Source of the DNA: Streptomyces sp. NBC_00162
Lineage (GTDB): Bacteria > Actinomycetota > Actinomycetes > Streptomycetales > Streptomycetaceae
NCBI RefSeq assembly: GCF_024611995.1
Contig: NZ_CP102509.1
Span: forward strand, 7,874,001 to 7,938,000
Reading direction: 5' to 3'
DNA: 64,000 bases
Shown: piece after piece, positions 17,465-26,186 of the stretch
How positions within the stretch are numbered: position 1 is the stretch's first letter
Layout: each line of letters begins with the position of its first letter
The notes under the pieces: model-generated
What the model was told of the DNA's origin: nothing
Seen by the model: only the letters and a program-made list of their open reading frames with translations
The model's database searches: none
Translations under genes and position numbers: made by a program

Positions 17465-19704
17465 CGGCGCTCTCCCCGGGCGGGCGCAAGGGCGGGCGCA
17501 AGGGCGGGGGCGGGCAGGGAGGTGGGCGCGGCGGCGGGTCCTTCCGGGTCGAGATGCGGAAGGATCCGGTCCAGCCAGCCGGGGAGCCACCAGTTGGCGC
17601 GCCCGAAGAGGTACATGGACGCGGGCACCAGGAGCAGGCGGACCACGGTGGCGTCGATGATCACGCTCACGCCGAGGCCGAGGGCGAGCATCTTGACGGC
17701 GACGTTCGTGGAGAGCAGGAACGCCAGGAAGACGCTGGTCATGATCAGTGCCGCGCAGGTGATGACGCGGGCCGTGGCGGCGAGGCCGGTGGCGACGGCC
17801 AGGTGGTTGTCCCTTCGGTGCAGCCATGTCTCGCGGATCCTAGAGAGCAGGAAGACCTCGTAGTCCATGGATAGTCCGAAGACGATCGCGAACATCATCA
17901 TCGGTACGTAGGACTCGACGGGCACCTTCTCGGTGACGCCGAACAGCGCGCCGCCCCAGCCCCATTGGAAGACCGCGACGACCACGCCGTAGGCGGCGGC
18001 GATGGAGAACAGGTTGAGTACGGCGGCCTTGAGCGCGATCAGCGGGCTGCGGAAGACGGCGAGCAGCAGCAGGAACGCGGCCGTGACCACCACACCGATG
18101 ATCAGGGGCAGTTTGGCGGTGAGGGTGTCGGTGAAGGTCTGGGTGGCGGCGGCGGTACCGGTGACGTAGCCGGTGGCACCCGTTCCCGACAGTGCCTGCG
18201 GCACCGTTTCGTCCTGCAAGGTGTGGATCAGGTCGGCGGTGGCACTGTCCTGCGGGCCGGTGGCGGGGGTGACCGTGCTGATGAGCAGGACGTGGTCGGG
18301 GCTGGGCACCGGGGTGGTCACGGAGGCGACGCCCGGTACGGCGGCCAGTTCGCGCTGGAGCGAGGCGGCGAGGTCCCGGCGCTGCGTCTCGTCGGCCACC
18401 TGCCGGCTGTCGAGGTGGGCCACGACGGTGAGCGGGCCGTTGGCGCCGGGGCCGAAGCCCTCGGTGATCAGGTCGTAGGCCCGTCGGTCGGTCCTGCTGG
18501 TGGACTGTGCTCCGGCGTCGACGTGGCCGAGCTGCATGGACGCGACCGGTATCGAGAGGACGCCGAGCAGGAGCAGGCCGCTGACCAGGAAGAGCCAGGG
18601 GCGCCGGCTGACCTTGACGGCCCAGCGGTGCCAGACGTCCGACGCGCCGGTGGGTTCGGCGACCGGTGTGCGCACATGGAGGCGGTCGATGCGGCGGCCG
18701 AGCAGACCCAGCAGCGCGGGAGTCAGCGTGACGGACGCGGCGGCGGCCACGACGACGCTGAGCCCGGCGGCGACGCCGAGGGTGCCGATGAAGTCCACGC
18801 CGCAGACGCAGAGCCCGCCCAGGGCCATGGCGACCGTGGCGGCGGCGACCAGGACGGCACGGCCGCTGGTGGCGACCGTACGCCCGACCGCCTCGGCGGG
18901 CTCCGTTCCGGTGTGCAGCAGGGCCCGGAAGCGGGTGGCCAGGAAGAGCGCGTAGTCGATGCCGACGCCGAGGCCCATCATCGCGGCCAGGGTCGGGGCC
19001 GCCTGGGCGAAGCCGAACTGTCCGGCGAGCAGTCCGAGACCGGCCAGGCTGACGGCCAGGCCGATCACCGCCGTCAGCAGCGGGAGCCCGGTGGCGGCGA
19101 CGCTGCCGAAGCCGATCAGCAGGACGAGCACGGCGACGGCCAGACCGATGGCCTCCGAGGTGTGGTCGGCGGACTTGGGCGTGGCCAGCTGCCCGAGCGG
19201 GGCCCCGTACTCGACGGTGACGTGGTCGGAGCGCAGTGGCTGGACGGCGGTGTCGACCTCGGCGAGGTAGGAGGGGTCGAAGGTCGCCGGGTTGCCGTCG
19301 AAGCGGACGGTCACCTGGGCGATGTCGCCCTTCGCGGAGACCGCACCCGGCGTGGTGAGCGGGTCGGCCACCGACAGGACGTTCGGCAGGCGGCTCAGGT
19401 TGCCGACGGCCGCGTCGATCGCCGCCTGGTGACCGGCGAGCGAACCCTGACCGGACTGGAGCACGATGGGTGCGGCCGTGCCCCCGGAAGCGCTCGTGTG
19501 CGCCGTGAGCAGGTCGGCAGCGGTCTGGGTACGGGTACCGGGCAGGGAGAAGCTGTCCGCGAAGGTGCCGCCCCACGTGTGGTTGGCCAGCCCCAGGCCG
19601 ACGAGGAGCAGGACCCACGCGGCGACGACCCGCCAGGCGTGCCGGGCACACCAGCGCCCGCTGCGGTGGAGGAGACCCGGCCCGTCGGCCGATCGAATGT
19701 TCAT
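17461..19704 (-). CDS. MMPL/RND-family transporter
   Basis: Large membrane protein of 747 aa with two repeats of one helix, an extracytoplasmic domain and five helices. Diagnostic segments are AAPTLAAMMGLGVGIDYALFLATRFR and VPMMMFAIVFGLSMDYEVFLLSRIRE, each carrying the Gly-Asp-Tyr signature that relays protons in MmpL proteins. Such proteins export lipids or hydrophobic compounds. The start is taken at 19704 (MNIRSADG, GAGG close upstream); the frame extends further but into the inverted-repeat element at 19742-19778. Coupled to the DUF2993-like gene and preceded by a two-component system that may control it. Confidence 0.93.
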   Translation of the reverse strand: MNIRSADGPGLLHRSGRWCARHAWRVVAAWVLLLVGLGLANHTWGGTFADSFSLPGTRTQTAADLLTAHTSASGGTAAPIVLQSGQGSLAGHQAAIDAAVGNLSRLPNVLSVADPLTTPGAVSAKGDIAQVTVRFDGNPATFDPSYLAEVDTAVQPLRSDHVTVEYGAPLGQLATPKSADHTSEAIGLAVAVLVLLIGFGSVAATGLPLLTAVIGLAVSLAGLGLLAGQFGFAQAAPTLAAMMGLGVGIDYALFLATRFRALLHTGTEPAEAVGRTVATSGRAVLVAAATVAMALGGLCVCGVDFIGTLGVAAGLSVVVAAAASVTLTPALLGLLGRRIDRLHVRTPVAEPTGASDVWHRWAVKVSRRPWLFLVSGLLLLGVLSIPVASMQLGHVDAGAQSTSRTDRRAYDLITEGFGPGANGPLTVVAHLDSRQVADETQRRDLAASLQRELAAVPGVASVTTPVPSPDHVLLISTVTPATGPQDSATADLIHTLQDETVPQALSGTGATGYVTGTAAATQTFTDTLTAKLPLIIGVVVTAAFLLLLAVFRSPLIALKAAVLNLFSIAAAYGVVVAVFQWGWGGALFGVTEKVPVESYVPMMMFAIVFGLSMDYEVFLLSRIRETWLHRRDNHLAVATGLAATARVITCAALIMTSVFLAFLLSTNVAVKMLALGLGVSVIIDATVVRLLLVPASMYLFGRANWWLPGWLDRILPHLDPEGPAAAPTSLPAPALAPALAPARGERR

Positions 19705-19741
19705 GGGCCTCACTGTGCGCGGCGCGTGTAAGGGGGCCGTT

Positions 19742-19778
19742 GGCGCATTGTTCGGGGAATGTACGGGCGGCGGCGCGC
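19742..19778 (+). repeat. 37-bp inverted-repeat element, copy 1 (candidate operator)
   Basis: This 37-base sequence matches the reverse complement of 21934-21970 at 36 positions. Its core CATTGTTC/GGGGAATG is itself an imperfect palindrome. The copy lies about 38-74 bases before the MMPL start. Promoter position and palindromic core favour a shared regulator-binding site. Confidence 0.75.
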
Positions 19779-19784
19779 GCCCGT

Positions 19785-21175
19785 TCACGCGGCGTCGGGT
19801 GCCGGCGGGAGGGCGACGGTGAAGCAGGCTCCGCCTTCCGGGCCGTGTCCTTCGACGCGGATGGTGCCCCCGAGGCGGCCGGTCAGGCGGCGGGCGATGG
19901 CCAGCCCCAGGCCGCTGCCGACCGGGCGGGTGTCCCGGTAGCGCTCGTGGAGGGCGCCGTGGTCGAAGGCGATGCGCACGTCGTCGTCGGTGAGGCCGGG
20001 CCCGCCGTCTCGGACCTGCAGTTCGGCGCCGCGGCCGCGCGGACGGCGAGGACCAGGGGTCCGCCCTCGGGCGTGACCCGCAGGGCGTTCTGCACCAGGC
20101 CGTCGATCAGCTGCCGGACCCGGAAGGCGTCCGTGTCGACGATGACGGGCTGCGCGGGCGGCCCGGGCTGCTCGAGTCGCAGCTCGACGCCGTGCCGGGC
20201 GCAGGGGCCGGTCCAGAAGGCGGCGGCCTCGGCGACCACCGCGCAGAGGTCGGCCGGGGCCACATCGAGCCGGAAGTCGTCCGCCTCCAGCCGGGCCAGG
20301 TCCAGCAGGTCCCCCAGGAACCGGTCCAGGCGCCGGGTCTCGCCGGCCAGGATGCCGCCGACCTCGGGCAGCCGGTCCGGCTCGATCAGGCCGTCGGCGA
20401 GCGCCTCGGCGTATCCCTGCAGCGCGGTCAGCGGGGTGCGCAAGTCGTGGGAGACGGAGAGCAGGAACTCCCGCTGCCGGTTCTCGCTGCGCGCCAGCGC
20501 CTCGTCCAGGACGTTGAGGGCGCGCCCGATGTCCGCGGTCTCCCGGGGGCCGTCGACCGGGGCCGGTACGCCGCGTTCGCCGTCGGCGAGCCGGTGCGCG
20601 ATCTGCGCGGCCTTCACGAGCGGACGGGCGATGCGGCGGGCCAGGAGTGCTCCGGCCAGTGCCGCGCCGAGCATGCCGACGATCAGCGGCGCCACCACGT
20701 TGCGGCGGATCTGGTTCGTGTTCTCGGTGACGACCGCGTACGGCTCGGTCAGCACGACCGCTCCGCCGCGCACGCCGGGCTGCCCCACCAGCAGCACGTC
20801 CCGGCCGCCCAGGATGCCGGTGGTGGAGACCGGCTTCCCGGCCAGCAGAGCCGACTTCGACGCCCTGTCGACGGCCGGGGTGGCGGTTCCGCTCACCGTG
20901 CCGTCCGGGGCGATGACCGCGAGCTGCACGTTGTTCGGCCCGCCCAGTAGCTGGGCGCCGTGGAAAAGAGCCTCGGACAGGGCCGGCAGACGACTGAGCA
21001 CCGTTGCCTGACGCGTCAGTTGGTCACGTTCACGCTCCTCCGCACCGTGCGCGGCGGTCTGCCAGGCGACCAGCCCGGTCAGCGCCACCGCGAGCGCCGC
21101 CACCACGGTGGTCAGCACCACGATGTTGCGTGCGAGGGAGCCCCGGCGCGGACTGCCGGGCCGGGAGCGGCTCAC
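19785..21175 (-). pseudogene. Sensor histidine kinase, broken by a -1 frameshift
   Basis: The kinase starts at a GTG overlapping the response-regulator stop (GTGA). It has TM1 (about residues 15-35), an extracytoplasmic domain, TM2 followed by HAMP (VVAPLIVGMLGAALAGALLARR), and H-box FLLSVSHDLRTPL. Then the frame is lost: between 20025 and 20041 one base appears missing in a G/C-rich run. The correct ATPase end (ELQVRDGGPGLTDDDV, GSGLGLAIARR) continues in another frame to the stop at 19785. If real, the G-boxes are lost and the kinase is dead; if an assembly error, the gene is intact at about 463 aa. Confidence 0.88.
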
Positions 21176-21870
21176 GTGCCGGGCGCCATCGCGCTGTACC
21201 CGACGCCGCGGACCGTACAGATCGGACTCGCGTCGCCGAGCTTGGCGCGCAGCTGCGAGACGAAGACGTCGACCATCCGGGTGTCGCGGTAGCCCGGGTA
21301 CCCCCACACCTGGGCGAGCAGCTGCTCACGGGTGAACACCTGCCCCACGTGCCGGAGCAGGTGCGCGAGGAGGTTGAACTCGGTGGCGGTGAGCTCGACC
21401 GGCTCTCCGTCGCGGCGCACGGTGCGGCTGACCGGGTCCAGGCTGAGCCGGCCGATGCTCTCGGGCGGGCGGCCGGGGAGTTGACCGGTCGGCCCCGCCG
21501 CCCTGCGCAGTACGGCCTTGACCCGGGCGACCAGCTCGCGCGGCGAGAACGGCTTGGTCAGATAGTCGTCCGCGCCCAGTTCGAGGCCGAGGATCCGGTC
21601 GGCCTCCTCGCCGCGCGCGGTGACCAGCAGCACCGGCGTCCAGTCGCCGGAGTCACGCAGGGCACGGCAGAAGGCGATGCCGTCCATGCCCGGCAGACCG
21701 ATGTCCAGCACGATCGCCACCGGGTGCATCCGCCTCGCGGCCGCGAGCCCGGCGGTCCCGTCGGCCTCGACGTGGACACCGAAGCCCTCGCGCGCCAAGT
21801 AGAGCCTTTGCACATCGGAGATGTGGCGCTCGTCCTCGACGATCAGCACGAGGCCCCTGGACTCCGTCAT
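21172..21870 (-). CDS. Response regulator, OmpR/PhoB family
   Basis: Regulator of 232 aa. Receiver domain residues 8-122 include the acidic pair in IVEDERH, phospho-acceptor Asp56 (VLDIGLPGMDG) and the Lys of DDYLTKPFSPREL. The C-terminal winged helix reads TATEFNLLAHLLRHVGQVFTREQLL, RMVDVFVSQLRAKLG and VRGVGYS. I take the ATG at 21870, five bases after AGAGG, rather than the GTG one codon upstream. It overlaps its kinase partner, whose frame is broken. The 37-bp element 64-100 bases upstream of this gene and again before the MMPL gene is a candidate binding site for it. Confidence 0.95.
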   Translation of the reverse strand: MTESRGLVLIVEDERHISDVQRLYLAREGFGVHVEADGTAGLAAARRMHPVAIVLDIGLPGMDGIAFCRALRDSGDWTPVLLVTARGEEADRILGLELGADDYLTKPFSPRELVARVKAVLRRAAGPTGQLPGRPPESIGRLSLDPVSRTVRRDGEPVELTATEFNLLAHLLRHVGQVFTREQLLAQVWGYPGYRDTRMVDVFVSQLRAKLGDASPICTVRGVGYSAMAPGT

Positions 21871-21933
21871 CACTGCCTCTCACGTGCGGCACTCCTCGCC
21901 GATGCTAACCGCATCGATCCGGCCTTCCTGTGG

Positions 21934-21970
21934 GCGCGCCGCCACCCGTACATTCCCCGAACAATGCGCC
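21934..21970 (-). repeat. 37-bp inverted-repeat element, copy 2 (candidate operator)
   Basis: Second copy, in inverted orientation, of the element at 19742-19778 with one mismatch. It lies 64-100 bases upstream of the response-regulator start. A short GCCGGA triplication follows at 21971-21990. The two copies flank the two-component gene pair precisely. Confidence 0.75.
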
Positions 21971-21999
21971 GGCCGGAGCCGGAGCCGGAGCCGTATCCG

Positions 22000-22611
22000 T
22001 CAGACCGCCGGGAAGACCGGGGCGATCCCCAGGGTGGGCGCGATCGCCTGCCAGATCGTCGACCGGGCCGTGGCCAGGTCGACCCGGGGGTCCTCCAGCA
22101 TCAGCCGGATGCCGAGGCCGTCGCACAGGGCCAGCACCAACGTGCTGACCGCGGCGACGTCGCAGTCGGTGAACTCGCCGGACCGGATGCCCCGTTCCAC
22201 GACTCCGCCGACCCACGCGTGCAGCTGGTCGTAGAGGTCGACGGCGAGGTGCCGGGCCGTACCGTCGCGCAGCGCGCGCACCCAGAGCTCCTGCCAGAGC
22301 TTCCAGTCCTGGTGGAGCTCCGCGTCCGTGGGCAGCATGCTGTGCACGATGCGGGCCAGGACGACCGCGGCCGGGTCCGTATCGGTGTCGCTGCCGGTGT
22401 CCGTACCGGTCTTGGCGAAGGAGTGCGTCATCGCCTCGGCGAAGAGCTTCTCGCGAGTGTCGAAGTGGTAGTGCAACAGGGCCTTCGAGACGCCCGCGTG
22501 CTCGGCGACCTTGCGCATGCTGACGTGCTCGAAACCGATGTCGGCGATCACTTCGCACGCTGCCGTGAGGATTCGCTCACGCGTTTCGAGTGCGCGCTCG
22601 GCCTTGGTCAC
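22000..22611 (-). CDS. TetR-family transcriptional regulator of the catabolic island
   Basis: Regulator of 203 aa. An N-terminal helix-turn-helix spans about 10-58 (ETRERILTAACEVIADIGFEHVSMRKVAEHAGVS with recognition-helix part KALLHYHFDTREKLF). The C-terminal ligand/dimer domain contains WQELWVRALRDG and LVLALCDGLGIRLMLEDP, resembling BetI/TetR_C_6-type domains. The GTG start at 22611 follows GGGAG by about nine bases. It is the distal gene of the leftward operon that begins at 30199, so it is the natural candidate to bind the operators at 30431-30503. An amine or acyl-CoA inducer is my inference. Confidence 0.92.
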   Translation of the reverse strand: MTKAERALETRERILTAACEVIADIGFEHVSMRKVAEHAGVSKALLHYHFDTREKLFAEAMTHSFAKTGTDTGSDTDTDPAAVVLARIVHSMLPTDAELHQDWKLWQELWVRALRDGTARHLAVDLYDQLHAWVGGVVERGIRSGEFTDCDVAAVSTLVLALCDGLGIRLMLEDPRVDLATARSTIWQAIAPTLGIAPVFPAV

Positions 22612-22743
22612 GTTGGCTGCTCCCCGTGTCGGCGCCCGTTGGGTCGGGTGAGTGGGTGATGGGAAAGGCCCCGGCGGCCCCGCCCGCCGGACCACCATCC
22701 TCGCGCATGGGGCTTCCGGGCTCCGGCCGTCGGGGGACCGCGG

Positions 22744-23604
22744 TCAGGGATAGGTGTGGAAACCCCGGCCGGTCTTGCGGCCGAGCAGGCCCGCGTCCAC
22801 CATCCGGGCCAGCAGCGGCGGCGGGGCGTACAGCGGCTCCCGGTACTCCGCGTACATCGACCGGGCGATGGCCTGGACGGTGTCCAGTCCGATGAGGTCG
22901 GCCAGGGCCAGCGGCCCGAGCGGGTGGGCGCAGCCCAGGGTCATGCCCCGGTCGATGTCCTCGGCCGACGCGGCCTGGGACTCGGCCATCCGCACCGCGG
23001 CCAGCAGGTACGGCACGAGGAGCGCGTTCACGACGAATCCCGCCCGGTCCCGGGCGCGGACGACCTGCTTGCCCAGGACGTCGGAGGCGAACTCCCGTGC
23101 CCGCCGGGCGGTCTCCTCGGCGGTGAGCAGGGACGGCACCAGCTCGACGAGGGCGAGCACGGGGACGGGGTTGAAGAAGTGCAGGCCGACCACGTGTTCC
23201 GGCCGTGAGGTGGCTGCCGCCAGCCGGATGACCGGGATGGAGGAGGTATTCGTCGCCAGCACGGCGTCCCTGCGTTGCACCGTCGCGTCGAGCCGGGCGA
23301 AGACCTCCAGCTTCGCCCGCTCGTCCTCGGCCACCGCTTCGACGACGAGGTCGCGGTCCGCCATCCGGGCCATGTCCGTGGTCACCACGATCCGCCCCAC
23401 TGCGGTGTCCCGTTCGGCGTCGGTCAGCTTTCCGGCGGCCGCGGCCCGTGCCAGGGAGCGGGTTATCCGCTCCAGGCCGGCGTCCGCGGCCGTCCGGCTG
23501 GTCTCCACCACCACGACGTCCCGCCCGGCGAGGGCGCAGACCTCGGCGATACCGGAGCCCATCAGACCGCATCCCACGACCCCGACCCGTTCGACATCGG
23601 ACAT
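22744..23604 (-). CDS. 3-hydroxyacyl-CoA (3-hydroxybutyryl-CoA) dehydrogenase
   Basis: NAD-dependent enzyme of 286 aa that oxidises 3-hydroxyacyl-CoA to 3-ketoacyl-CoA. The Rossmann motif is VGVVGCGLMGSGIAEV (7-22). The catalytic region has ATNTSSIPV and GLHFFNPVPVLALVE with the active-site His, and the C-terminal domain carries RDRAGFVVNALLVPYLLAAVRM and MTLGCAHPLGPLALADLIGLD. GAAGGGA lies eight bases upstream of the ATG. It sits downstream of two acyl-CoA dehydrogenases. No enoyl-CoA hydratase or thiolase is in the same operon, so either these are supplied elsewhere or the pathway is not ordinary beta-oxidation. Confidence 0.94.
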   Translation of the reverse strand: MSDVERVGVVGCGLMGSGIAEVCALAGRDVVVVETSRTAADAGLERITRSLARAAAAGKLTDAERDTAVGRIVVTTDMARMADRDLVVEAVAEDERAKLEVFARLDATVQRRDAVLATNTSSIPVIRLAAATSRPEHVVGLHFFNPVPVLALVELVPSLLTAEETARRAREFASDVLGKQVVRARDRAGFVVNALLVPYLLAAVRMAESQAASAEDIDRGMTLGCAHPLGPLALADLIGLDTVQAIARSMYAEYREPLYAPPPLLARMVDAGLLGRKTGRGFHTYP

Positions 23605-23687
23605 CGGCTTTCCCTTCAGATGGTTCTCATAAGGACGCACGGCGGCGGTCCGGGCCGCGGGCGGGGGCCGGATCGCCGCCGGGACGG

Positions 23688-24860
23688 TCACACGGACGAC
23701 GGCATCTGCAGCACGCCCGTGCCGCGCTTGACGAGTTCGCCCGCGACGATCAGGCGCTGGATCTCGGAGGTGCCCTCCCAGATGCGGTCGACGCGCAGTT
23801 CGCGGTAGAGACGCTCGACGGGGTACGAGCGGTCGTAGCCGCGGCCACCGAAGATCTGCAGGCACCGGTCGATGACCCGGCCGGACGCCTCGCTCGCCGA
23901 CAGCTTGGCGATGGCCGCCTTGGCATGCAGCGTCTTGCGGTCGACCCGGCCCTCGTCGACCTCCCAGGCGACCTGGTGGGTGTAGGCGCGGTTGACGGCG
24001 ATGTCGACGGCGCAGTCGGCGAGCATGCCCTGGATCAGCTGGAAGTCGGCGATGGAGGAGCCGAACTGGCGGCGCTCCACCGCCCAGTCGCGGGCCAGCT
24101 CCAGGGCCCGCTCGGCGGCGCCGATCGTCCGCGCGGCGATCATCAGCCGTTCCTCGGTGAACCAGGAGCGGGTGATGTCGTAACCGTTGCCCACCTCCCC
24201 GAGCACGGCATCCGCGGGGACGTGCACCTCGGTGAAGGTGAACTCGGGGTGCTCGTAGACGAACGTGTGCATCCAGCGGGGCACCCGGGTCATCTCGATG
24301 CCCGGCGTGTCCTTGTCGACGAGGAACAGCGTCGGGGCCCCCTCCTCCCCGGCGGCGGCGAGCACGATCATGAAGTCGGCGTGGTCGCCGACGGTGACGA
24401 ACCACTTCTCGCCGTTCAGCACCCAGCCGTCGGCGGTCCGGGTCGCCGTGGTCCGCAGGCTCTGCGGGTCGGAGCCGGCCTCCGGCTCGCTCACCGCGTA
24501 GCAGTCGCGGCGCCGCCCCCGGATCACCGGGACGAGGTACCGCTCGCGCTGCTCCGGCGTGCAGAAGGACAACGCGTTGGCCGGACGCCACACCATGTCC
24601 CACAGGGCGCCGGTGAGCCGTCCGAGCTCCGCCTGGACCGTGACCTGCTCCAGGATGGTGAGGCCGGCGCCGCCCCACTCCGCCGGCATGTTGACCGCCT
24701 GAAGGCCGCTGTCGAGGACGGCGTCGCGGATCTCGGTGTGGGCCTGCGGGGGCAGGCCGTTGTTCTCCTCGCAGTCGAGCTCGTACTTCATGATGAACTC
24801 GGTGAGCGCGCGCGCCGAGTCCCTGAGCTCTTCCTGACGGGCGGTGAGACGGAAGTCCAT
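23688..24860 (-). CDS. Acyl-CoA dehydrogenase (paralogue 1)
   Basis: FAD enzyme of 390 aa removing two hydrogens from an acyl-CoA. Family segments: NMPAEWGGAGLTILEQ, YAVSEPEAGSDPQSLRTTATR, GWVLNGEKWFVTVGDHADF, RQFGSSIADFQLIQGML, LQIFGGRGYDRSYPVER and RIWEGTSEIQRL, the last holding the presumed catalytic Glu. It is followed by the hydroxyacyl-CoA dehydrogenase and preceded, 50 bases upstream, by a same-length paralogue. Parts of the two genes are near-identical at DNA level while other parts diverge. The N-terminal motif DFRLTARQEELRDSA is conserved between the pair. Confidence 0.95.
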   Translation of the reverse strand: MDFRLTARQEELRDSARALTEFIMKYELDCEENNGLPPQAHTEIRDAVLDSGLQAVNMPAEWGGAGLTILEQVTVQAELGRLTGALWDMVWRPANALSFCTPEQRERYLVPVIRGRRRDCYAVSEPEAGSDPQSLRTTATRTADGWVLNGEKWFVTVGDHADFMIVLAAAGEEGAPTLFLVDKDTPGIEMTRVPRWMHTFVYEHPEFTFTEVHVPADAVLGEVGNGYDITRSWFTEERLMIAARTIGAAERALELARDWAVERRQFGSSIADFQLIQGMLADCAVDIAVNRAYTHQVAWEVDEGRVDRKTLHAKAAIAKLSASEASGRVIDRCLQIFGGRGYDRSYPVERLYRELRVDRIWEGTSEIQRLIVAGELVKRGTGVLQMPSSV

Positions 24861-24910
24861 GTCTGTCCTTGGAATCGTGATGGAAGGGGCAGGGGGAGCG
24901 GAAGGGATGG

Positions 24911-26083
24911 TCAGGAGCCGGGGAGCGCGAGGGCCCGGGTGCCGCGCTTGATCAGCTCGTTGGCGATGATCAGGCGCTGGATCTCGGAGGTGCCCTCCCA
25001 GATGCGGTCGACGCGCAGTTCGCGGTACATGCGCTCGACGGGGTACGAGCGGTCGTAGCCCCGGCCGCCGAAGATCTGTACGCACCGGTCGATGACCCGT
25101 CCGGCGGCCTCGCTCGCCGCGAGCTTCGCCGTCGACGCCTTGGCGTGCAGGGTCTTGGGGTCGGTGTGCGGCTGGTCGGCTTCCCAGGCGACCTGGTGGG
25201 TGTAGGCGCGGTTGACGGCGATGTCGACGGCGCAGTCGGCGAGCATGCCCTGGATCAGCTGGAAGTCGGCGATGGGGGAGCCGAACTGGCGGCGCTCCAC
25301 CGCCCAGTCGCGGGCGAGTTCCAGGGCCCGTTCGGCGGCGCCGACGGTCCGGGCGGCGATCATCAGCCGCTCGTCGGTGAACCACTCCTTGGTCAGCTCG
25401 TAGCCGTTGCCGACGCCGCCGAGCACGTCCTCGTCGGCGACGAAGACGTCGGCGAAGGTGAATTCGGGGTGCCCGTTCACCGCGGAGTGCATGAACCGGG
25501 GGACGCGCGTCATCTCGACACCCGGTGCCTGCTTGTCCACGAAGAACAGCGTCGCGGCCCGCTCGGGGCCCGCATCGGCCTGCACCAGCAGGAAGTCGGC
25601 GATGTCCCCGCAGGTCACGAACCACTTCTCGCCACTCAGGAGCCAGCCGCCCTCGGTGCGGGTCGCGGTACTCGTGCACGAGCCGGGGTCGGAGCCCGCA
25701 CCGGGTTCGGTGACCGCGAACGCGTCGAACCGCTCGCCCCGGATGACGGGCAGGAGGTACTTCTCCCGCTGTGCCGCGGTGCCGTGGGCCAGGACGTTCG
25801 CGGGCCGCCAGGGGATGTCCCAGAGGCAGTTGGTGACCTTGCCGAACTCCTCCTCGACGATGACCTGGTCCAGCAGGGACAGGCCGGCTCCGCCCCACTC
25901 GGCGGGCATGTTGATCGCGTAGACGCCCGCGTCGATGGCGGCGCGGGTCAGTTCGCGGACCGTCTCGGCGGGCAGCGGGCCGCCCGCCTCCTCGGACTGG
26001 TCCTCGTACCTCATCAGCAGCCGCGTGTAGGCGGCGGCGCGGGCCTTGAGGTCGGCCTGCTCGGGTGTGTAGCGGAAGTCCAT
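24911..26083 (-). CDS. Acyl-CoA dehydrogenase (paralogue 2)
   Basis: Tandem paralogue of the neighbouring gene, also 390 aa. It has NMPAEWGGAGLSLLDQ, FAVTEPGAGSDPGSCTSTATR, GWLLSGEKWFVTCGDIADF, VQIFGGRGYDRSYPVER and RIWEGTSEIQRLI. Substrate-side segments differ (LVQADAGPERAATLFFVDK; HSAVNGHPEFTFADVF), so the pair may act on two chain lengths or form a heteromer. GGAGA lies about eight bases before the ATG. It follows the acyl-CoA synthetase by about 100 bases. Confidence 0.95.
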   Translation of the reverse strand: MDFRYTPEQADLKARAAAYTRLLMRYEDQSEEAGGPLPAETVRELTRAAIDAGVYAINMPAEWGGAGLSLLDQVIVEEEFGKVTNCLWDIPWRPANVLAHGTAAQREKYLLPVIRGERFDAFAVTEPGAGSDPGSCTSTATRTEGGWLLSGEKWFVTCGDIADFLLVQADAGPERAATLFFVDKQAPGVEMTRVPRFMHSAVNGHPEFTFADVFVADEDVLGGVGNGYELTKEWFTDERLMIAARTVGAAERALELARDWAVERRQFGSPIADFQLIQGMLADCAVDIAVNRAYTHQVAWEADQPHTDPKTLHAKASTAKLAASEAAGRVIDRCVQIFGGRGYDRSYPVERMYRELRVDRIWEGTSEIQRLIIANELIKRGTRALALPGS

Positions 26084-26186
26084 GGTGTGTCTCCGGGACG
26101 CGAGGGGTGCGGACGGAAGGGCGTACGGACAGCAGGGGGAAAGGGCAGGGGGGTAAGGGCGGGTGGTACGGGCGGGTGGTTCGGGG

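Noticed and set aside
17461..17520. Repeated GGGCGCAAGGGCGGGCGCAAG as a repeat element
   Set aside because: It encodes the Ala/Pro/Leu-rich C-terminal tail of the MMPL protein and has no other copies in the window that I can see.
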